In this document: piece after piece, positions 25,237 to 34,298 of the stretch | Position numbering within the stretch: position 1 is the first letter of the stretch | How the letters are laid out: the number at the start of each line of letters is the position of its first letter | Assembly (NCBI RefSeq): GCF_001682865.1 | Contig: NZ_MAQX01000001.1 | Coordinates: forward strand, 1,369,290-1,433,289 | Direction of reading: 5' to 3' | From: Bacillus sp. FJAT-26390 | Lineage (GTDB): Bacteria; Bacillota; Bacilli; Paenibacillales; Paenibacillaceae | Length of the DNA: 64,000 bases | The notes under the pieces: model-generated | Databases searched by the model: none | The model's input: the letters and a program-made list of their open reading frames with translations, nothing else | What the model was told of the DNA's origin: nothing | Translations under genes and position numbers: made by a program

Positions 25237-25773
25237 TTACCATGCCTCCAATTGGGCTGGCGTACGTGGAAGCACCACATATTTGACGGCTTCCGTATTT
25301 TTAATCGTAATATAAACGTTGGTATCGTCCATTTCTGTCGTTACCGTTGTGTCCTTCATCGATTTAGCTGCATCATCCATAGCAGCCGGAATGCTCGAAT
25401 ACGTTTTTGTCTCCATTGCTTCTGCAACTTTGAACATCGAAGAATACCAAAGATCATCAAGCTGTTTATTCGATTTGCCTTTGATTTCAAGATCGAGCCT
25501 GCGATTGCCAAACACGTCTTTGCCATTCGTTGCAATGCTGCCGTATATATCTCTAATATTGGCGTCAGGCGCCAATTCCAACTTAATCTTTACTTCGTCG
25601 CGGTTCATGAATGGTTTGTCCGAAGATAAGACCCCGTGAACTTCGTTCACTACTTTGTCTAGTGGCGCTGCCACAGCCACTTGATTATAAATCGCCCAGC
25701 CTCCGAACAAAACGGATGCCGTAATTGCAGCGGTAATGATTACAGGTATTATTCGTGGTTTTATCATAATCAA
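25237..25773 (-). CDS. Membrane-anchored protein, putative partner of the FtsH-like protease
   Basis: A 178-residue protein with one N-terminal membrane anchor (IIPVIITAAITASVLFGGWAIY, about 8-29, possibly uncleaved) and an outside domain of about 145 residues, with charged strands such as VKIKLELAPDANIRDIYG and TTEMDDTNVYITIKNTEAVKYVVLP. I know no domain name for it. It ends 1 base before the start of the protease gene, so both are one operon, and it could supply the substrate-handling outside domain missing from the protease; that is inference. Upstream are two palindromes that may be operators. Confidence 0.65.
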   Translation of the reverse strand: MIMIKPRIIPVIITAAITASVLFGGWAIYNQVAVAAPLDKVVNEVHGVLSSDKPFMNRDEVKIKLELAPDANIRDIYGSIATNGKDVFGNRRLDLEIKGKSNKQLDDLWYSSMFKVAEAMETKTYSSIPAAMDDAAKSMKDTTVTTEMDDTNVYITIKNTEAVKYVVLPRTPAQLEAW

Positions 25774-25794
25774 AATCCCTCCCGCAGCTGTATA

Positions 25795-25833
25795 TTGATA
25801 TTTCGTATATCAACTCCGCTATACGAAAGTATA
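25795..25833. promoter_or_regulatory. Paired palindromes upstream of the protease-partner operon
   Basis: TTGATAT-N5-ATATCAA (25795-25813) and TATAC-N4-GTATA (25820-25833) lie head to tail and share TATACGAAA in opposite orientations. They sit 22 to 60 bases before the start of the 178-residue gene, in the promoter region. They look like two half-overlapping binding sites for one regulator, which is not identified. Confidence 0.45.
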
Positions 25834-25868
25834 TCATGTTTACCTGCGGGAATCGTCCATCAATAAAA

Positions 25869-25895
25869 GGAAACGGAGCCTTATGGCCCCGTTTT
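25869..25895 (-). terminator. Terminator of the ypmB end of the long operon
   Basis: AAACGGAGCC and GGCCCCGTTT pair around TTAT with one mismatch; on the minus strand CCTTTTATTG follows. The ypmB stop codon lies in the loop, so this closes the dinG-rex-mtaD-ypmB transcript. Confidence 0.75.
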
Positions 25896-26411
25896 TGCTG
25901 GTAATGTATATGTTTCGACCAATGTCCCTGTATCAAAGCTATAGAAATCATATAGCGAGTGCTGAGGCTTTTGGCCGTTATCGTAATAAACTTCCCAAAC
26001 CTTTTTGTCATCTAGCAATCCGGGTTGAATCCGTTTGATCTGCGCAGCAGGCTTCTCATTTTTAAATGAGTTCTTTAGCGCTTGCTCAGAGATGCCATCA
26101 GAGGCTTTCACAATTTCGGGCAGCTTGTCTCCGGTCATAAAGACGAATACCTTTTCATCCGCTTGATTGACGCCTGTTACGATCCAGCTCTCTTTGCTCC
26201 AGATGTGATGGTAGACCGTTTCGATAGATGTAAGGTCAGCCGCCTTGGTCGCTTGCTCCTTGGCGTCCTTTATAGCAGCCCAATGCGGGCTCTGTATCTC
26301 GCGGAAATAAATGAAGAAAGCAGTTATAAGCAGCACGAGACATAAGGCGATTAAAATGATCCATCGCTTCAGCGTCATAAACGGCGGACGTTTCCTTGAT
26401 TGTACTCGCAT
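25881..26411 (-). CDS. ypmB: YpmB-like membrane protein (DUF5590/PepSY type)
   Basis: A 176-residue protein with one N-terminal membrane helix (WIILIALCLVLLITAFFIYF, about 15-34) and an outside region made of two alpha/beta PepSY-like repeats (AIKDAKEQATKAADLTSIETVYHHIW and the EIVKASDGISEQALKNSF region), ending in a KKVWEVYYDNG strand. B. subtilis YpmB has the same layout and lies downstream of dinG, as here. The start at 26411 overlaps the mtaD stop in TAATG; a later ATG at 26378 is possible. Function is unknown. Confidence 0.75.
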   Translation of the reverse strand: MRVQSRKRPPFMTLKRWIILIALCLVLLITAFFIYFREIQSPHWAAIKDAKEQATKAADLTSIETVYHHIWSKESWIVTGVNQADEKVFVFMTGDKLPEIVKASDGISEQALKNSFKNEKPAAQIKRIQPGLLDDKKVWEVYYDNGQKPQHSLYDFYSFDTGTLVETYTLPAKTGP

Positions 26412-27712
26412 TAGGCTTGCAGCAAGCGGTCGAAGCTCGCTTGCGCCTCGTAACGGATTTTCTCCTCATCCAGCAACGTGCATTCGCCGTTTTTGAGAAC
26501 TTGGCGACCGTCGATCCACACATGCGCAACATCGCGTCCAGATCCGGAATAAACCAAATGCGAGATCATATCTGTTTTCGGATAGAAATGCGGCTGTTCA
26601 ATATCAATAGCGATGAAATCGGCTTTCATTCCTACCTTAAGGCTGCCGATTTGATCCTGCTGCCAGATGGACTTAGCGCCATAAACCGTACCCAGCTTTA
26701 ATGCCTCGTAAGCAGGAATTGCGGTAGGATCGCCGGAAACGCCTTTATGCAGCAGCGCTGCCATACGAATTTCCTCGAACAAATCCAAATTGTTATTGCT
26801 TGCAACGCTGTCTGTTCCAAGTGAAACGGTAACACCTGCGCGAATCAAGTCTGGTACGCGCGCGATGCCGCTCGCCAGCTTAAGATTGCTGACCGGATTA
26901 TGCGATACCGCTACTCCTTTTGCAGCTAGAAGCTCGATTTCGGCATCATTTAAATGAACCGCATGCGCAACGAGCGATGGGCGCGAGAAGAAACCAAGGC
27001 GATCCAAATGCTCGACCGGACGAAGCCCATAATCTTTAACATTTTGCTCAACCTCTGCAATGGTTTCGGACATATGCGTATGCAGCGGCAGATCATAATC
27101 ATGTGCGGCTTGGACGAAGCGTTCGATATATTCCGGCGGGCAAGTATATGGCGCATGCGGTGAAATCATCGTCGTAATGCGTCCATCCGCTTTGCCGTTC
27201 CAATCACGGGCGAAAGCAATCGCTTCAGCAAGCTTAGACTCTTGCACATCCGGCGGGCATAGGCCAATTACGCCTCTTGTCAAAACGCCGCGAATGCCGC
27301 TTTGATCAACCATTTGAGCCACTTGATCCATCCGGTCGTACATGTCCACGAATGCTGTCGTGCCTGAGCGCAGCATTTCTACGATAGCAAGCGCGCTGCC
27401 GGCACGTGTATCTTGGTCGACATATTTGCCTTCCATCGGCCACATTTTCTGCTCCAGCCATACTTGCAGATTTTGATCATCGGAGTATCCCCGAAGCAAG
27501 CTCATCGCTGCATGACCATGCGTATTAATAAGTCCCGGCATAAATGCCAGCTTGCTTCCGTCGATTTTTTGAACGTCCTCTGAGAGCTGCTCCGGCGCCG
27601 CCGTACCTATGTAGGTAATTCGGTCGTTCGTAACGACCATATGTCCTTTAAATGTTGGATTTGCGTCATCCATCGTAACGAACAAACCATTTTCAATCCA
27701 AATCTGACTCAT
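26411..27712 (-). CDS. mtaD: 5-methylthioadenosine/S-adenosylhomocysteine deaminase
   Basis: A 433-residue amidohydrolase. The metal site is visible: LINTHGHAAMSLLRG, LHTHMSE, the later HAVHLNDAEIELLA and SLGTDSVASNN. This set matches the MtaD/SAH deaminase (ATZ/TRZ-like) group, which deaminates adenosine moieties of MTA or SAH to inosine forms. GAAGGAG lies 9 bases before the ATG; the first 20 bases overlap rex. It is another enzyme touching MTA in the same window as the mtn genes, though not in the same operon. Whether it prefers MTA, SAH or adenosine cannot be told. Confidence 0.85.
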   Translation of the reverse strand: MSQIWIENGLFVTMDDANPTFKGHMVVTNDRITYIGTAAPEQLSEDVQKIDGSKLAFMPGLINTHGHAAMSLLRGYSDDQNLQVWLEQKMWPMEGKYVDQDTRAGSALAIVEMLRSGTTAFVDMYDRMDQVAQMVDQSGIRGVLTRGVIGLCPPDVQESKLAEAIAFARDWNGKADGRITTMISPHAPYTCPPEYIERFVQAAHDYDLPLHTHMSETIAEVEQNVKDYGLRPVEHLDRLGFFSRPSLVAHAVHLNDAEIELLAAKGVAVSHNPVSNLKLASGIARVPDLIRAGVTVSLGTDSVASNNNLDLFEEIRMAALLHKGVSGDPTAIPAYEALKLGTVYGAKSIWQQDQIGSLKVGMKADFIAIDIEQPHFYPKTDMISHLVYSGSGRDVAHVWIDGRQVLKNGECTLLDEEKIRYEAQASFDRLLQA

Positions 27713-28349
27713 CCTTTGACTCTCCTTCTCTAACCAAATAGTAGGCTAAGCTAAGCAATTCCTTCGTAAAATCCGCATTGTGTATCCGAATTTCATCGGG
27801 TACCCGCAGGATGGCAGGCGCAAAATTTAGAATGCCCTCCACACCCGCTTCGACGAACTGATTTGCAACGTTTTGCGCTTCGAAGGCAGGTACCGTTATG
27901 ATGCCTATTCTTATCTTCTGCTCCGCAACGGTTTTGACCAGCTCGCTCATAGGCAGCACGATCAAATTGTTGATGCTCGTTCCGATCTTGCTTGGATGCA
28001 CATCGAATACGGCCGTAATCTGCATATTATCCTTTGAATATTTATTGTAATTGCATAAGGCATGCCCCAAATTACCGGCTCCCACCAGTGCAACTTTGAT
28101 TGTCTGATCAACCTTCAAAATCTGCCTTATCTTCTCGATTAGATAAACAACGTCATAACCGACACCCTTGCGCCCAAAATCGCCGAAATAGGCAAGATCC
28201 TTTCGGATCTGAGCAGGGTTAAGATCAAGCTTCACGCCCAAATCCTGTGAAGAAACGGTCTGAATTTCGCGATTATGCATCTCATTCAATACTTGGAGAT
28301 AAATCGGAAGCCTCCTGACGACAGCCTCCGATATTTTTGTTTGCTTCAT
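27693..28349 (-). CDS. rex: Redox-sensing transcriptional repressor Rex
   Basis: A 218-residue repressor that senses the NADH/NAD+ ratio. The N-terminal winged helix (VVRRLPIYLQVLNEM, SSQDLGVKLDLNPAQIRKDLAYFG) precedes a Rossmann fold with ALVGAGNLGHALCNY and a domain-swapped C-terminal helix (LLSLAYYLV). Rex represses fermentative and respiratory genes at TTGTGAA-N6-TTCACAA sites; I found no such site in this window. It overlaps dinG by ATGA. Confidence 0.95.
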   Translation of the reverse strand: MKQTKISEAVVRRLPIYLQVLNEMHNREIQTVSSQDLGVKLDLNPAQIRKDLAYFGDFGRKGVGYDVVYLIEKIRQILKVDQTIKVALVGAGNLGHALCNYNKYSKDNMQITAVFDVHPSKIGTSINNLIVLPMSELVKTVAEQKIRIGIITVPAFEAQNVANQFVEAGVEGILNFAPAILRVPDEIRIHNADFTKELLSLAYYLVREGESKDESDLD

Positions 28350-31252
28350 CGCTTATCCTCCTCTGCACTTGACGCTACTTGACTAACCTGCAGTACTCCT
28401 GGCTTCTCGTCCGATAACCATTCGCGCATTCGAACAATCATTTGGTCCGTATGCATCGTTTCGATTTTTGGACCTGGCAAAGAATACAAGAAATGTTTTC
28501 CATAATACGTGTCAATGACTCTCGTATCGTAAATGATGACAATGCCCTTGTCTTGCGACGTTCTTACAAGCCTGCCAAAGCCCTGTTTAAAACGGATTAC
28601 CGCTTGGGGTATGGACAGCTTCATAAACGGATTTTGCTTTTGGCGCTGCAGCATTTCAGCTTTAGCTTCTGCCAATGGATGGTTTGGCGGCTGAAAAGGC
28701 AGTCTGACGATTGCCAAGCAAATCAAAGCCTCGCCAGGGATGTCTACACCCTCCCAGAAGCTGCTTGTGCCAAGCAATACAGATTCAGGCGTTTGGCGGA
28801 ATCTTCTCGTAAGCTTCGTTCGGTTGCCGCTGTCGATCCCTTGGCCCAGCACTTGAATGCCGGAAGCGCTTAGCATCTCTTTGAGCGGCTCATAAACTTG
28901 CTTCAACATGCGGTAGGATGTGAAAAGGACGAGCATCCTGCCCTGTGTTTCCTTCGCCGCGTCACCGAGTGATTTTACAAGCATCTCCAGATAAGAATCA
29001 TCCACTGCAGCGCCTCTTAATACCGGGAAATTACGCGGGATAACGACAAGCGCCTGCTCCCTATAATTAAAAGGCGAAGGAAGCTGAACGGTTTTTAGCC
29101 GCCCTTGCTCTTCATAACCCGTAAGTCCTAGCTGCTCAGCCGCATATTGGAAAGATTTCTGGACGGATAACGTTGCTGACGTTAACACGATGCTTTCTTT
29201 TACATCAAAGAAATATTTTTGCAGCTGAGCGCTTACATCAACAGGCACGCCGTACAGGTGCACAGACCGGTAACGATAAGTGCTGCTTGCTTCGATCCAG
29301 AATACCGAATCCGCCAAATCGAGCTTAATAAACGTCCGCAGCTCATCCTTCAGCCGTGATAAATCACGGACCGCACCGTTCAAATCGGTTATGATCGCCT
29401 GCACGCTAGGATCGTCGACGCGGTCCTTAATATCCGTAACCATCTTGTCAACGGTTCGTGTAACGCGGTTCAGCTCCGTATGCAAGTTTCCTTCAACCGT
29501 TACGCCATCCTCCCAGCTCGCAGGAAGCTCGTTTTTCTTAAGACGGCATACGGTTTGCCCGTTCTCGGTTGGACCGTCTGAAGAAGTCGCCGTGAAGCTG
29601 TAAAGCATCTCGAACAGCTTATCCCAATGCTCCTTGATCTCTTGAAAAATAGGAATGACCGTATCAATCGTCTCCAGCCATGAAGCTTGATGAGCATCAT
29701 CCTCATACATCAGCTTTTGGCGGAGCGCTGGCAATAAGCCTGACCGGCTGTCCTTAAATAAGCGAAGCACAGCCTGCGTCAAAGAGAAATAGTTGATTTG
29801 CATGCCAAGATGCTTTCCTGCCACCTCTTCGACATGATGCGCTTCATCAATAATAAGATGAGTATAGGTTGGAAGCAAACGATGGTCCGCTTGGACGTCC
29901 GTAAACAGCATCGAATGGTTCGTAATCGTAACGTCGGCAATATTGGATTCGTGTTTTGCCCGGTGATAAAAGCATCTTTTGAACCATGGGCATGCCCGGT
30001 TTAGGCAGGAATCCGTATCGCTCGCTACAGTTGACCAAAAGTCAGCGCCTTTGTTGCCAAAATTCAGCTCCTCTTGATCTCCTGTTTCCGTTTCGCCTAG
30101 CCAAACAACCATCTGCGCGGCAGTTACCGTATCCTCAATCGGCGATACCAAATCCTTCGTATTTACTTTCCCTTCGAATTTGCGGAGGCACAAGTAATTG
30201 CCTCGCCCTTTGAAGATAGAAGCTCTAAATTCGAAAGGTAAAATCTCTTCGAGCAGCGGGATATCACGCTGCCTGAGCTGCTCTTGCAAATTAATCGTAT
30301 GCGTGCTAACGACAACCTTTTTGCCGTTCTGAATGCCATAGTATAGAGCCGGAATCAAATAACCTAATGACTTCCCCGTACCTGTCCCAGCTTCAATAAG
30401 CAAATGCTGATTTTGATTAAGCGCACTGTATACCTCTTGAAACATCGCTACCTGCGCTTCACGCTCTTCATAATTTTCGAACTTTTGTTCAAAACGTTGC
30501 CTGACCTCAGCTAAATAATTGTCGAAAGAAACATCCGTCAGCGGCAAAGCGTCGCTGCTCCCTGCGCGTGCAGGCTGCTCGTCGCTCCATTCGCGTACCT
30601 TCATCGCGAATTGATTAAAGTAGTCGTATTCATTTGATTCAAAAACGGTTCGATACTCCATCTGCTGCTGCGTATGCTTAATAAACCAGCTCAAATCGCT
30701 GCCATCATCCACAAGCGCAGACAGCCGCTGCAAAGTGAGCAGCGGCAATTTGCGTAGCTTTGTAATCGATTCGATCAGCAATTGCGCGGTTGCCCGCGCA
30801 TCGCTGTCGGCACGATGATGCTGATCATGCTGTATACCGAAGAGCTCAGAAACGGCTCCAAGCTGATACGTATTAATTGTAGGATATAATATGCGAAGCA
30901 ATTCAATGGTATCGAGCCTGCGCCCGGCAAAAGAACGCAAACCGCAGCGTACCAGCGCTTGGTTCAAAAACCCTGCGTCAAAGCCGACATTGTGTGCGAC
31001 AAGTACCGCGTCGTCCAATAAGGGGACAAGCTTCGCGATTACCTCGTTTAGCCTTGGAGCATCCGCAACGACCGATTCATCAATGCCGGTTAATTGTGTA
31101 ATGAAGGCCGGTATTGGGATGTTAGGCCGAACAAAGGAGCTAAACGTATCGATGATTTCAAGCTCATCGGAAACGATGACCAGACCAACTTGCAAAATGT
31201 CATCCTCGTGGCCATGTCCCGTCGTTTCTAAGTCCAATACTGCAAATTTCAT
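28346..31252 (-). CDS. dinG: DinG-type helicase with N-terminal DnaQ-like exonuclease
   Basis: A 968-residue protein. Residues 1-170 are a 3'-5' exonuclease domain (FAVLDLETTGHG, FITQLTGI, AHNVGFDAGFL, HRADSDARATAQLL). From about 250 comes an XPD/DinG-like superfamily 2 helicase with Walker A IEAGTGTGKSLGYL, DEAH box LIIDEAHHVEE and late motifs RFKQGFGRLVRTSQDKG. Cysteines around CLNRACPWFKRCFYHRA could hold a 4Fe-4S cluster as in DinG of E. coli, which B. subtilis DinG lacks. The protein starts MKFAVLD. It overlaps rex downstream and follows the TPR gene by 16 bases. Confidence 0.93.
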   Translation of the reverse strand: MKFAVLDLETTGHGHEDDILQVGLVIVSDELEIIDTFSSFVRPNIPIPAFITQLTGIDESVVADAPRLNEVIAKLVPLLDDAVLVAHNVGFDAGFLNQALVRCGLRSFAGRRLDTIELLRILYPTINTYQLGAVSELFGIQHDQHHRADSDARATAQLLIESITKLRKLPLLTLQRLSALVDDGSDLSWFIKHTQQQMEYRTVFESNEYDYFNQFAMKVREWSDEQPARAGSSDALPLTDVSFDNYLAEVRQRFEQKFENYEEREAQVAMFQEVYSALNQNQHLLIEAGTGTGKSLGYLIPALYYGIQNGKKVVVSTHTINLQEQLRQRDIPLLEEILPFEFRASIFKGRGNYLCLRKFEGKVNTKDLVSPIEDTVTAAQMVVWLGETETGDQEELNFGNKGADFWSTVASDTDSCLNRACPWFKRCFYHRAKHESNIADVTITNHSMLFTDVQADHRLLPTYTHLIIDEAHHVEEVAGKHLGMQINYFSLTQAVLRLFKDSRSGLLPALRQKLMYEDDAHQASWLETIDTVIPIFQEIKEHWDKLFEMLYSFTATSSDGPTENGQTVCRLKKNELPASWEDGVTVEGNLHTELNRVTRTVDKMVTDIKDRVDDPSVQAIITDLNGAVRDLSRLKDELRTFIKLDLADSVFWIEASSTYRYRSVHLYGVPVDVSAQLQKYFFDVKESIVLTSATLSVQKSFQYAAEQLGLTGYEEQGRLKTVQLPSPFNYREQALVVIPRNFPVLRGAAVDDSYLEMLVKSLGDAAKETQGRMLVLFTSYRMLKQVYEPLKEMLSASGIQVLGQGIDSGNRTKLTRRFRQTPESVLLGTSSFWEGVDIPGEALICLAIVRLPFQPPNHPLAEAKAEMLQRQKQNPFMKLSIPQAVIRFKQGFGRLVRTSQDKGIVIIYDTRVIDTYYGKHFLYSLPGPKIETMHTDQMIVRMREWLSDEKPGVLQVSQVASSAEEDKR

Positions 31253-31268
31253 TCATTCCCCGATCCTC

Positions 31269-31970
31269 TCACAAACAGCACAGCTCCGTGCTTCCGAAAT
31301 ATAACGATAATTGCTTGGGTGTTTCCTGGCATGACTTCAAATTGTTGAGCGGATCCTTGAAGCTTGGGCAGACCTCGTAAGCCTTTTTGAATAACAGCTC
31401 CGCTTGCGCCAAATTCATGCGCACCGCTTGAATGCACCCTAGCGCATTATAGCCCATAGCGAGCCATTTGGGAAAGTCCGTCAACGCAATCAACAGTTGA
31501 AAATGCCGCTGCGCTTCATTCCAATTTTGGAGATGCATATGAGTCATGCCCAAAAACAGTCTAGCCAAGTTACATTCCGGCGATTGTATAATAGCCGTTT
31601 GAAATTGTACCGCTGCTTGCGAAAACATAAATAACTTATAATAGCCTTGACCTTTGGAAATAATCGACGCAAGCTCGTCTGGTATTTCTAAATCAGCTGA
31701 ATTGCATGGTATTGCAGATGCTGCAGCCTCGCCATGCACGGGTGCGACCAGTTGAGGCTTTGCAGCTGTGGCTAACTCGCCTTGCTGATCCTTGAACTCA
31801 GCAAACTTCTCCTCGAATTCAAGCCACTGCGCAATAAACGTATCGCTAACTTTTTTTAATTCATTCATTTGTTCTTCGAATTGCTGCTTTTCCTGTGCGC
31901 CTGCACCCTCATACTGTTCAATAATTTGATCAAGCATGTCGTTCATGGATGAAAACATATGCTGGAACAT
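31269..31970 (-). CDS. TPR-repeat protein of unknown function
   Basis: A soluble protein of about 233 residues. The first 70 residues are a glutamate/glutamine-rich coiled coil (MLDQIIEQYEGAGAQEKQQF, then NELKKVSDTFIAQWLEFEEKF), a short Ala/Pro linker follows, and three to four TPR units occupy the C-terminal half (ISKGQGYYKLFMFSQAAVQF, NLARLFLGMTHMHLQNWNEA, MGYNALGCIQAVRMNLAQAE). TPRs bind peptides. I chose ATG 31970 because an AAGGCGGG stretch precedes it; a start at 32015 has no ribosome site. It lies between panD and dinG, where B. subtilis has the smaller ypmA; no homology claim is made. Confidence 0.65.
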   Translation of the reverse strand: MFQHMFSSMNDMLDQIIEQYEGAGAQEKQQFEEQMNELKKVSDTFIAQWLEFEEKFAEFKDQQGELATAAKPQLVAPVHGEAAASAIPCNSADLEIPDELASIISKGQGYYKLFMFSQAAVQFQTAIIQSPECNLARLFLGMTHMHLQNWNEAQRHFQLLIALTDFPKWLAMGYNALGCIQAVRMNLAQAELLFKKAYEVCPSFKDPLNNLKSCQETPKQLSLYFGSTELCCL

Positions 31971-32092
31971 ACCGCATCCCGCCTTCGCCAAAGAATTAAG
32001 GAGTGTTATGTTCATTTTTTGTTTTAACGGCGCTTTTCATACGGTGTCCCATTCGTTACATAACGCAGGGATTAACGTATCCGATTCGCAAG

Positions 32093-32476
32093 TTACAGGA
32101 TAGTCGCGTGAAGCTCTTCATTCAACATTTGCAGCGGGCGATTGTTGGCATCTAGGATCGTAACGATTGGTTTGTGCTGCTTTGCCTCTTCGTCCGTCAT
32201 CATTGCGTATGAAATAATAATAACCTGATCGCCTGGCTGTACTTGCCTTGCCGCTGCACCATTTAAGCAAATGACGCCTGAGCCTCGCTCGCCTGTAATG
32301 ACATAGGTTTCAAAGCGCGCTCCATTGTTGTTGTTTACGATTTGAACCTTTTCGTTCTCCCAAATGTTTGCCGCATCCATCAAGTTCTCGTCAATGGTAA
32401 TGCTACCTACATAGTTCAGGTTCGCTTCCGTGACGGTTGCCCGGTGCAGCTTTGACTTCATCATCGTTCTGAACAT
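32093..32476 (-). CDS. panD: Aspartate 1-decarboxylase (self-processing)
   Basis: A 127-residue pro-enzyme that makes beta-alanine for pantothenate. It processes itself at Gly-Ser in NYVGSITID (about residues 22-23), creating the pyruvoyl group; [15 protein letters not shown] is the typical N-terminus. ATG 32476 has GGAGGTG 9 bases upstream. The first 74 bases overlap the end of panC in another frame. It is the last of panB-panC-panD. Confidence 0.95.
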   Translation of the reverse strand: MFRTMMKSKLHRATVTEANLNYVGSITIDENLMDAANIWENEKVQIVNNNNGARFETYVITGERGSGVICLNGAAARQVQPGDQVIIISYAMMTDEEAKQHKPIVTILDANNRPLQMLNEELHATIL

Positions 32477-33353
32477 GCTCATTCACCTCCGCTGCTTGTA
32501 TTAATTGATTATCGATAAGACGCGTAGTACCAAATTTTACGGCAAGCGCCAATATTAACGGTTGTTTAATGGATTGAATTAGAGCTATCGCTTCCGGTGC
32601 CTGCAAGGATGGGTAATGCAGCAATTCTACATAATCGATCACCGCTTCGCTTGCTTTGCTCAGCTCGACTTTAACCTTCGCTTGAAGGCGCTCAACGGTC
32701 ATTTCCGGCTCCTCCGCCCATTCAGAGGCTTGCTGGAGCGTTTTTGATAAAATGACGGCCTGTCCGCGCTGCTCGGCGTTAAGATATACGTTTCTAGAGC
32801 TAAGTGCAAGCCCATCCGGCTCGCGTACGATTGGGCATGGAACAATTTGCACAGGGAAGTTAAGATCATGGACCATTTGCTCAATAACCGCCACCTGCTG
32901 CGCATCCTTCATGCCGAAATAAGCGCGGTCCGGCGCGACCAGATGAAACAATTTACTGACAACCGTTCCAACGCCATCAAAATGGCCGGGTCTCGATGCG
33001 CCGCATAAACGATCGGTAACCTGATTGACGATGACCATCGTAAGCGGCTTGCTCGGATACATTTCCTCAACGGAAGGGATAAAGACGATATCGGTTCCGC
33101 ATTCTTCAGCCAGCGCCAAGTCCCGCTTCTCATCGCGCGGATAACGATCCAAATCTTCGTTTGGCCCGAATTGCAGCGGATTTACGAAGATGCTAAGAAC
33201 GGCAACCTCACATTCTGAGCGCGCTTGGCGCAGCAGCGAGGCATGGCCCTCATGCAAATAACCCATCGTCGGAACAAGTCCAACTTTTTTATTTGCTTGG
33301 CGGAGGTTCGACAACTGCTCTTTGAGCTCCGCTTTCGTCCGGCAGATGATCAT
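32403..33353 (-). CDS. panC: Pantothenate synthetase
   Basis: A 316-residue ligase that joins pantoate and beta-alanine with ATP. Motifs: [18 protein letters not shown] with the HIGH-type site, [35 protein letters not shown], and [11 protein letters not shown]. The enzyme core ends at about [13 protein letters not shown]; a further 26 or so residues, rich in charged residues, run into panD. The usual length is 280-290, so the tail is an unusual extension rather than a broken gene. It overlaps panB by ATGA. Confidence 0.94.
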   Translation of the reverse strand: MIICRTKAELKEQLSNLRQANKKVGLVPTMGYLHEGHASLLRQARSECEVAVLSIFVNPLQFGPNEDLDRYPRDEKRDLALAEECGTDIVFIPSVEEMYPSKPLTMVIVNQVTDRLCGASRPGHFDGVGTVVSKLFHLVAPDRAYFGMKDAQQVAVIEQMVHDLNFPVQIVPCPIVREPDGLALSSRNVYLNAEQRGQAVILSKTLQQASEWAEEPEMTVERLQAKVKVELSKASEAVIDYVELLHYPSLQAPEAIALIQSIKQPLILALAVKFGTTRLIDNQLIQAAEVNEHVQNDDEVKAAPGNRHGSEPELCR

Positions 33354-34264
33354 GGCAGAGGAACCTCCTTTTTTGGCTCGCTTTTATCCGCTTGTTCATT
33401 CTTTGCCGCATTCGAATCAGCACTGCCGTACAACGAAGGAATAGCTGCTGCCGGCTGAGCGGAGAAAACATGCTCCTCTGCAGGGAAAACGCCCGTTTTT
33501 ACTTCGTCGACATAAGATTGAATGGCATTTCTAATCGTCGTTCCGATATCCGCATAGGTTTTCACGAATTTTTTCTCAAAGTAAGGTGATGAATATTGCA
33601 AAATATCATGGTAAACGAGCACCTGCCCATCACAGCCGCGGCCTGCGCCGATGCCGATAATCGGTATCGTAAGAACATCGCTGATCATCGTGGCAAGCGA
33701 CTCGGGCACAAGCTCGATAACAATACTGAAAGCGCCTGCTTCCTCCAATGCCTTCGCGTCTTTGATCAACTGCTGAGCTTCCGAATCCAGCTTGCCTTGC
33801 ACCTTATAGCCGCCAAGCTGATGAACCGATTGCGGGGTAAGCCCGATATGCCCCATTACCGGTATGCCTGCTTTCACAAGCGCCGCAACATCAGAAGCGA
33901 TCTCTTCGCCGCCTTCAAGCTTTACCGCTTGGGCGCCGCCTTCTTGCATAATCTTCGCTGCATTGCGCAGCGTGGATTCGCGGCCGATGCCATAGGTCAT
34001 AAACGGCATATCGGCAACGATGAACGTATGCTGGGCACCCCTAGCAACCGCTCTTGTATGATAAACGATATCGTCGATCGTTACGGGTATCGTCGTGTCA
34101 TAACCCAGCACGACATTCCCGAGTGAATCGCCGACCAGTATAACATCAATTCCAGCTTCTTCAGCAAGCTTGGCTGAAGGATAATCATAAGCTGTCAATA
34201 CGGAAATCGCATTGCGGTCCTGCTTCATCTTCTTCATATTCGTAATCGTCAGTCGTTTCCTCAT
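33350..34264 (-). CDS. panB: 3-methyl-2-oxobutanoate hydroxymethyltransferase
   Basis: A 304-residue enzyme that makes ketopantoate from ketoisovalerate and methylene-THF. Seen: ISVLTAYDYPSAKLAEEAGID, VGDSLGNVVLGYDTT, ADMPFMTYG, VKLEGG, VMGHIGLTPQSV and IIGIGAGRGCDGQVLVYHD. After FPAEEHVFS there is a low-complexity C-terminal tail of about 45 residues (Ala/Ser/Lys-rich) not usual in the family. ATG 34264 is 9 bases after AAAGGGG. The gene has a promoter, leader and terminator hairpin upstream, separating it from birA. Confidence 0.94.
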   Translation of the reverse strand: MRKRLTITNMKKMKQDRNAISVLTAYDYPSAKLAEEAGIDVILVGDSLGNVVLGYDTTIPVTIDDIVYHTRAVARGAQHTFIVADMPFMTYGIGRESTLRNAAKIMQEGGAQAVKLEGGEEIASDVAALVKAGIPVMGHIGLTPQSVHQLGGYKVQGKLDSEAQQLIKDAKALEEAGAFSIVIELVPESLATMISDVLTIPIIGIGAGRGCDGQVLVYHDILQYSSPYFEKKFVKTYADIGTTIRNAIQSYVDEVKTGVFPAEEHVFSAQPAAAIPSLYGSADSNAAKNEQADKSEPKKEVPLP

Positions 34265-34298
34265 CAGCTTCATCCCCTTTTCAATGATAGGATAAACA

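Noticed and set aside
32403-33353. panC as a frameshifted gene
   Set aside because: All enzyme motifs are intact and in one frame; only the C-terminal tail is long. A sequencing error cannot be excluded, but an intact gene is simpler.
33596-34126. A 176-codon plus-strand frame opposite panB
   Set aside because: It is antisense to a clear enzyme gene and has no start signal.
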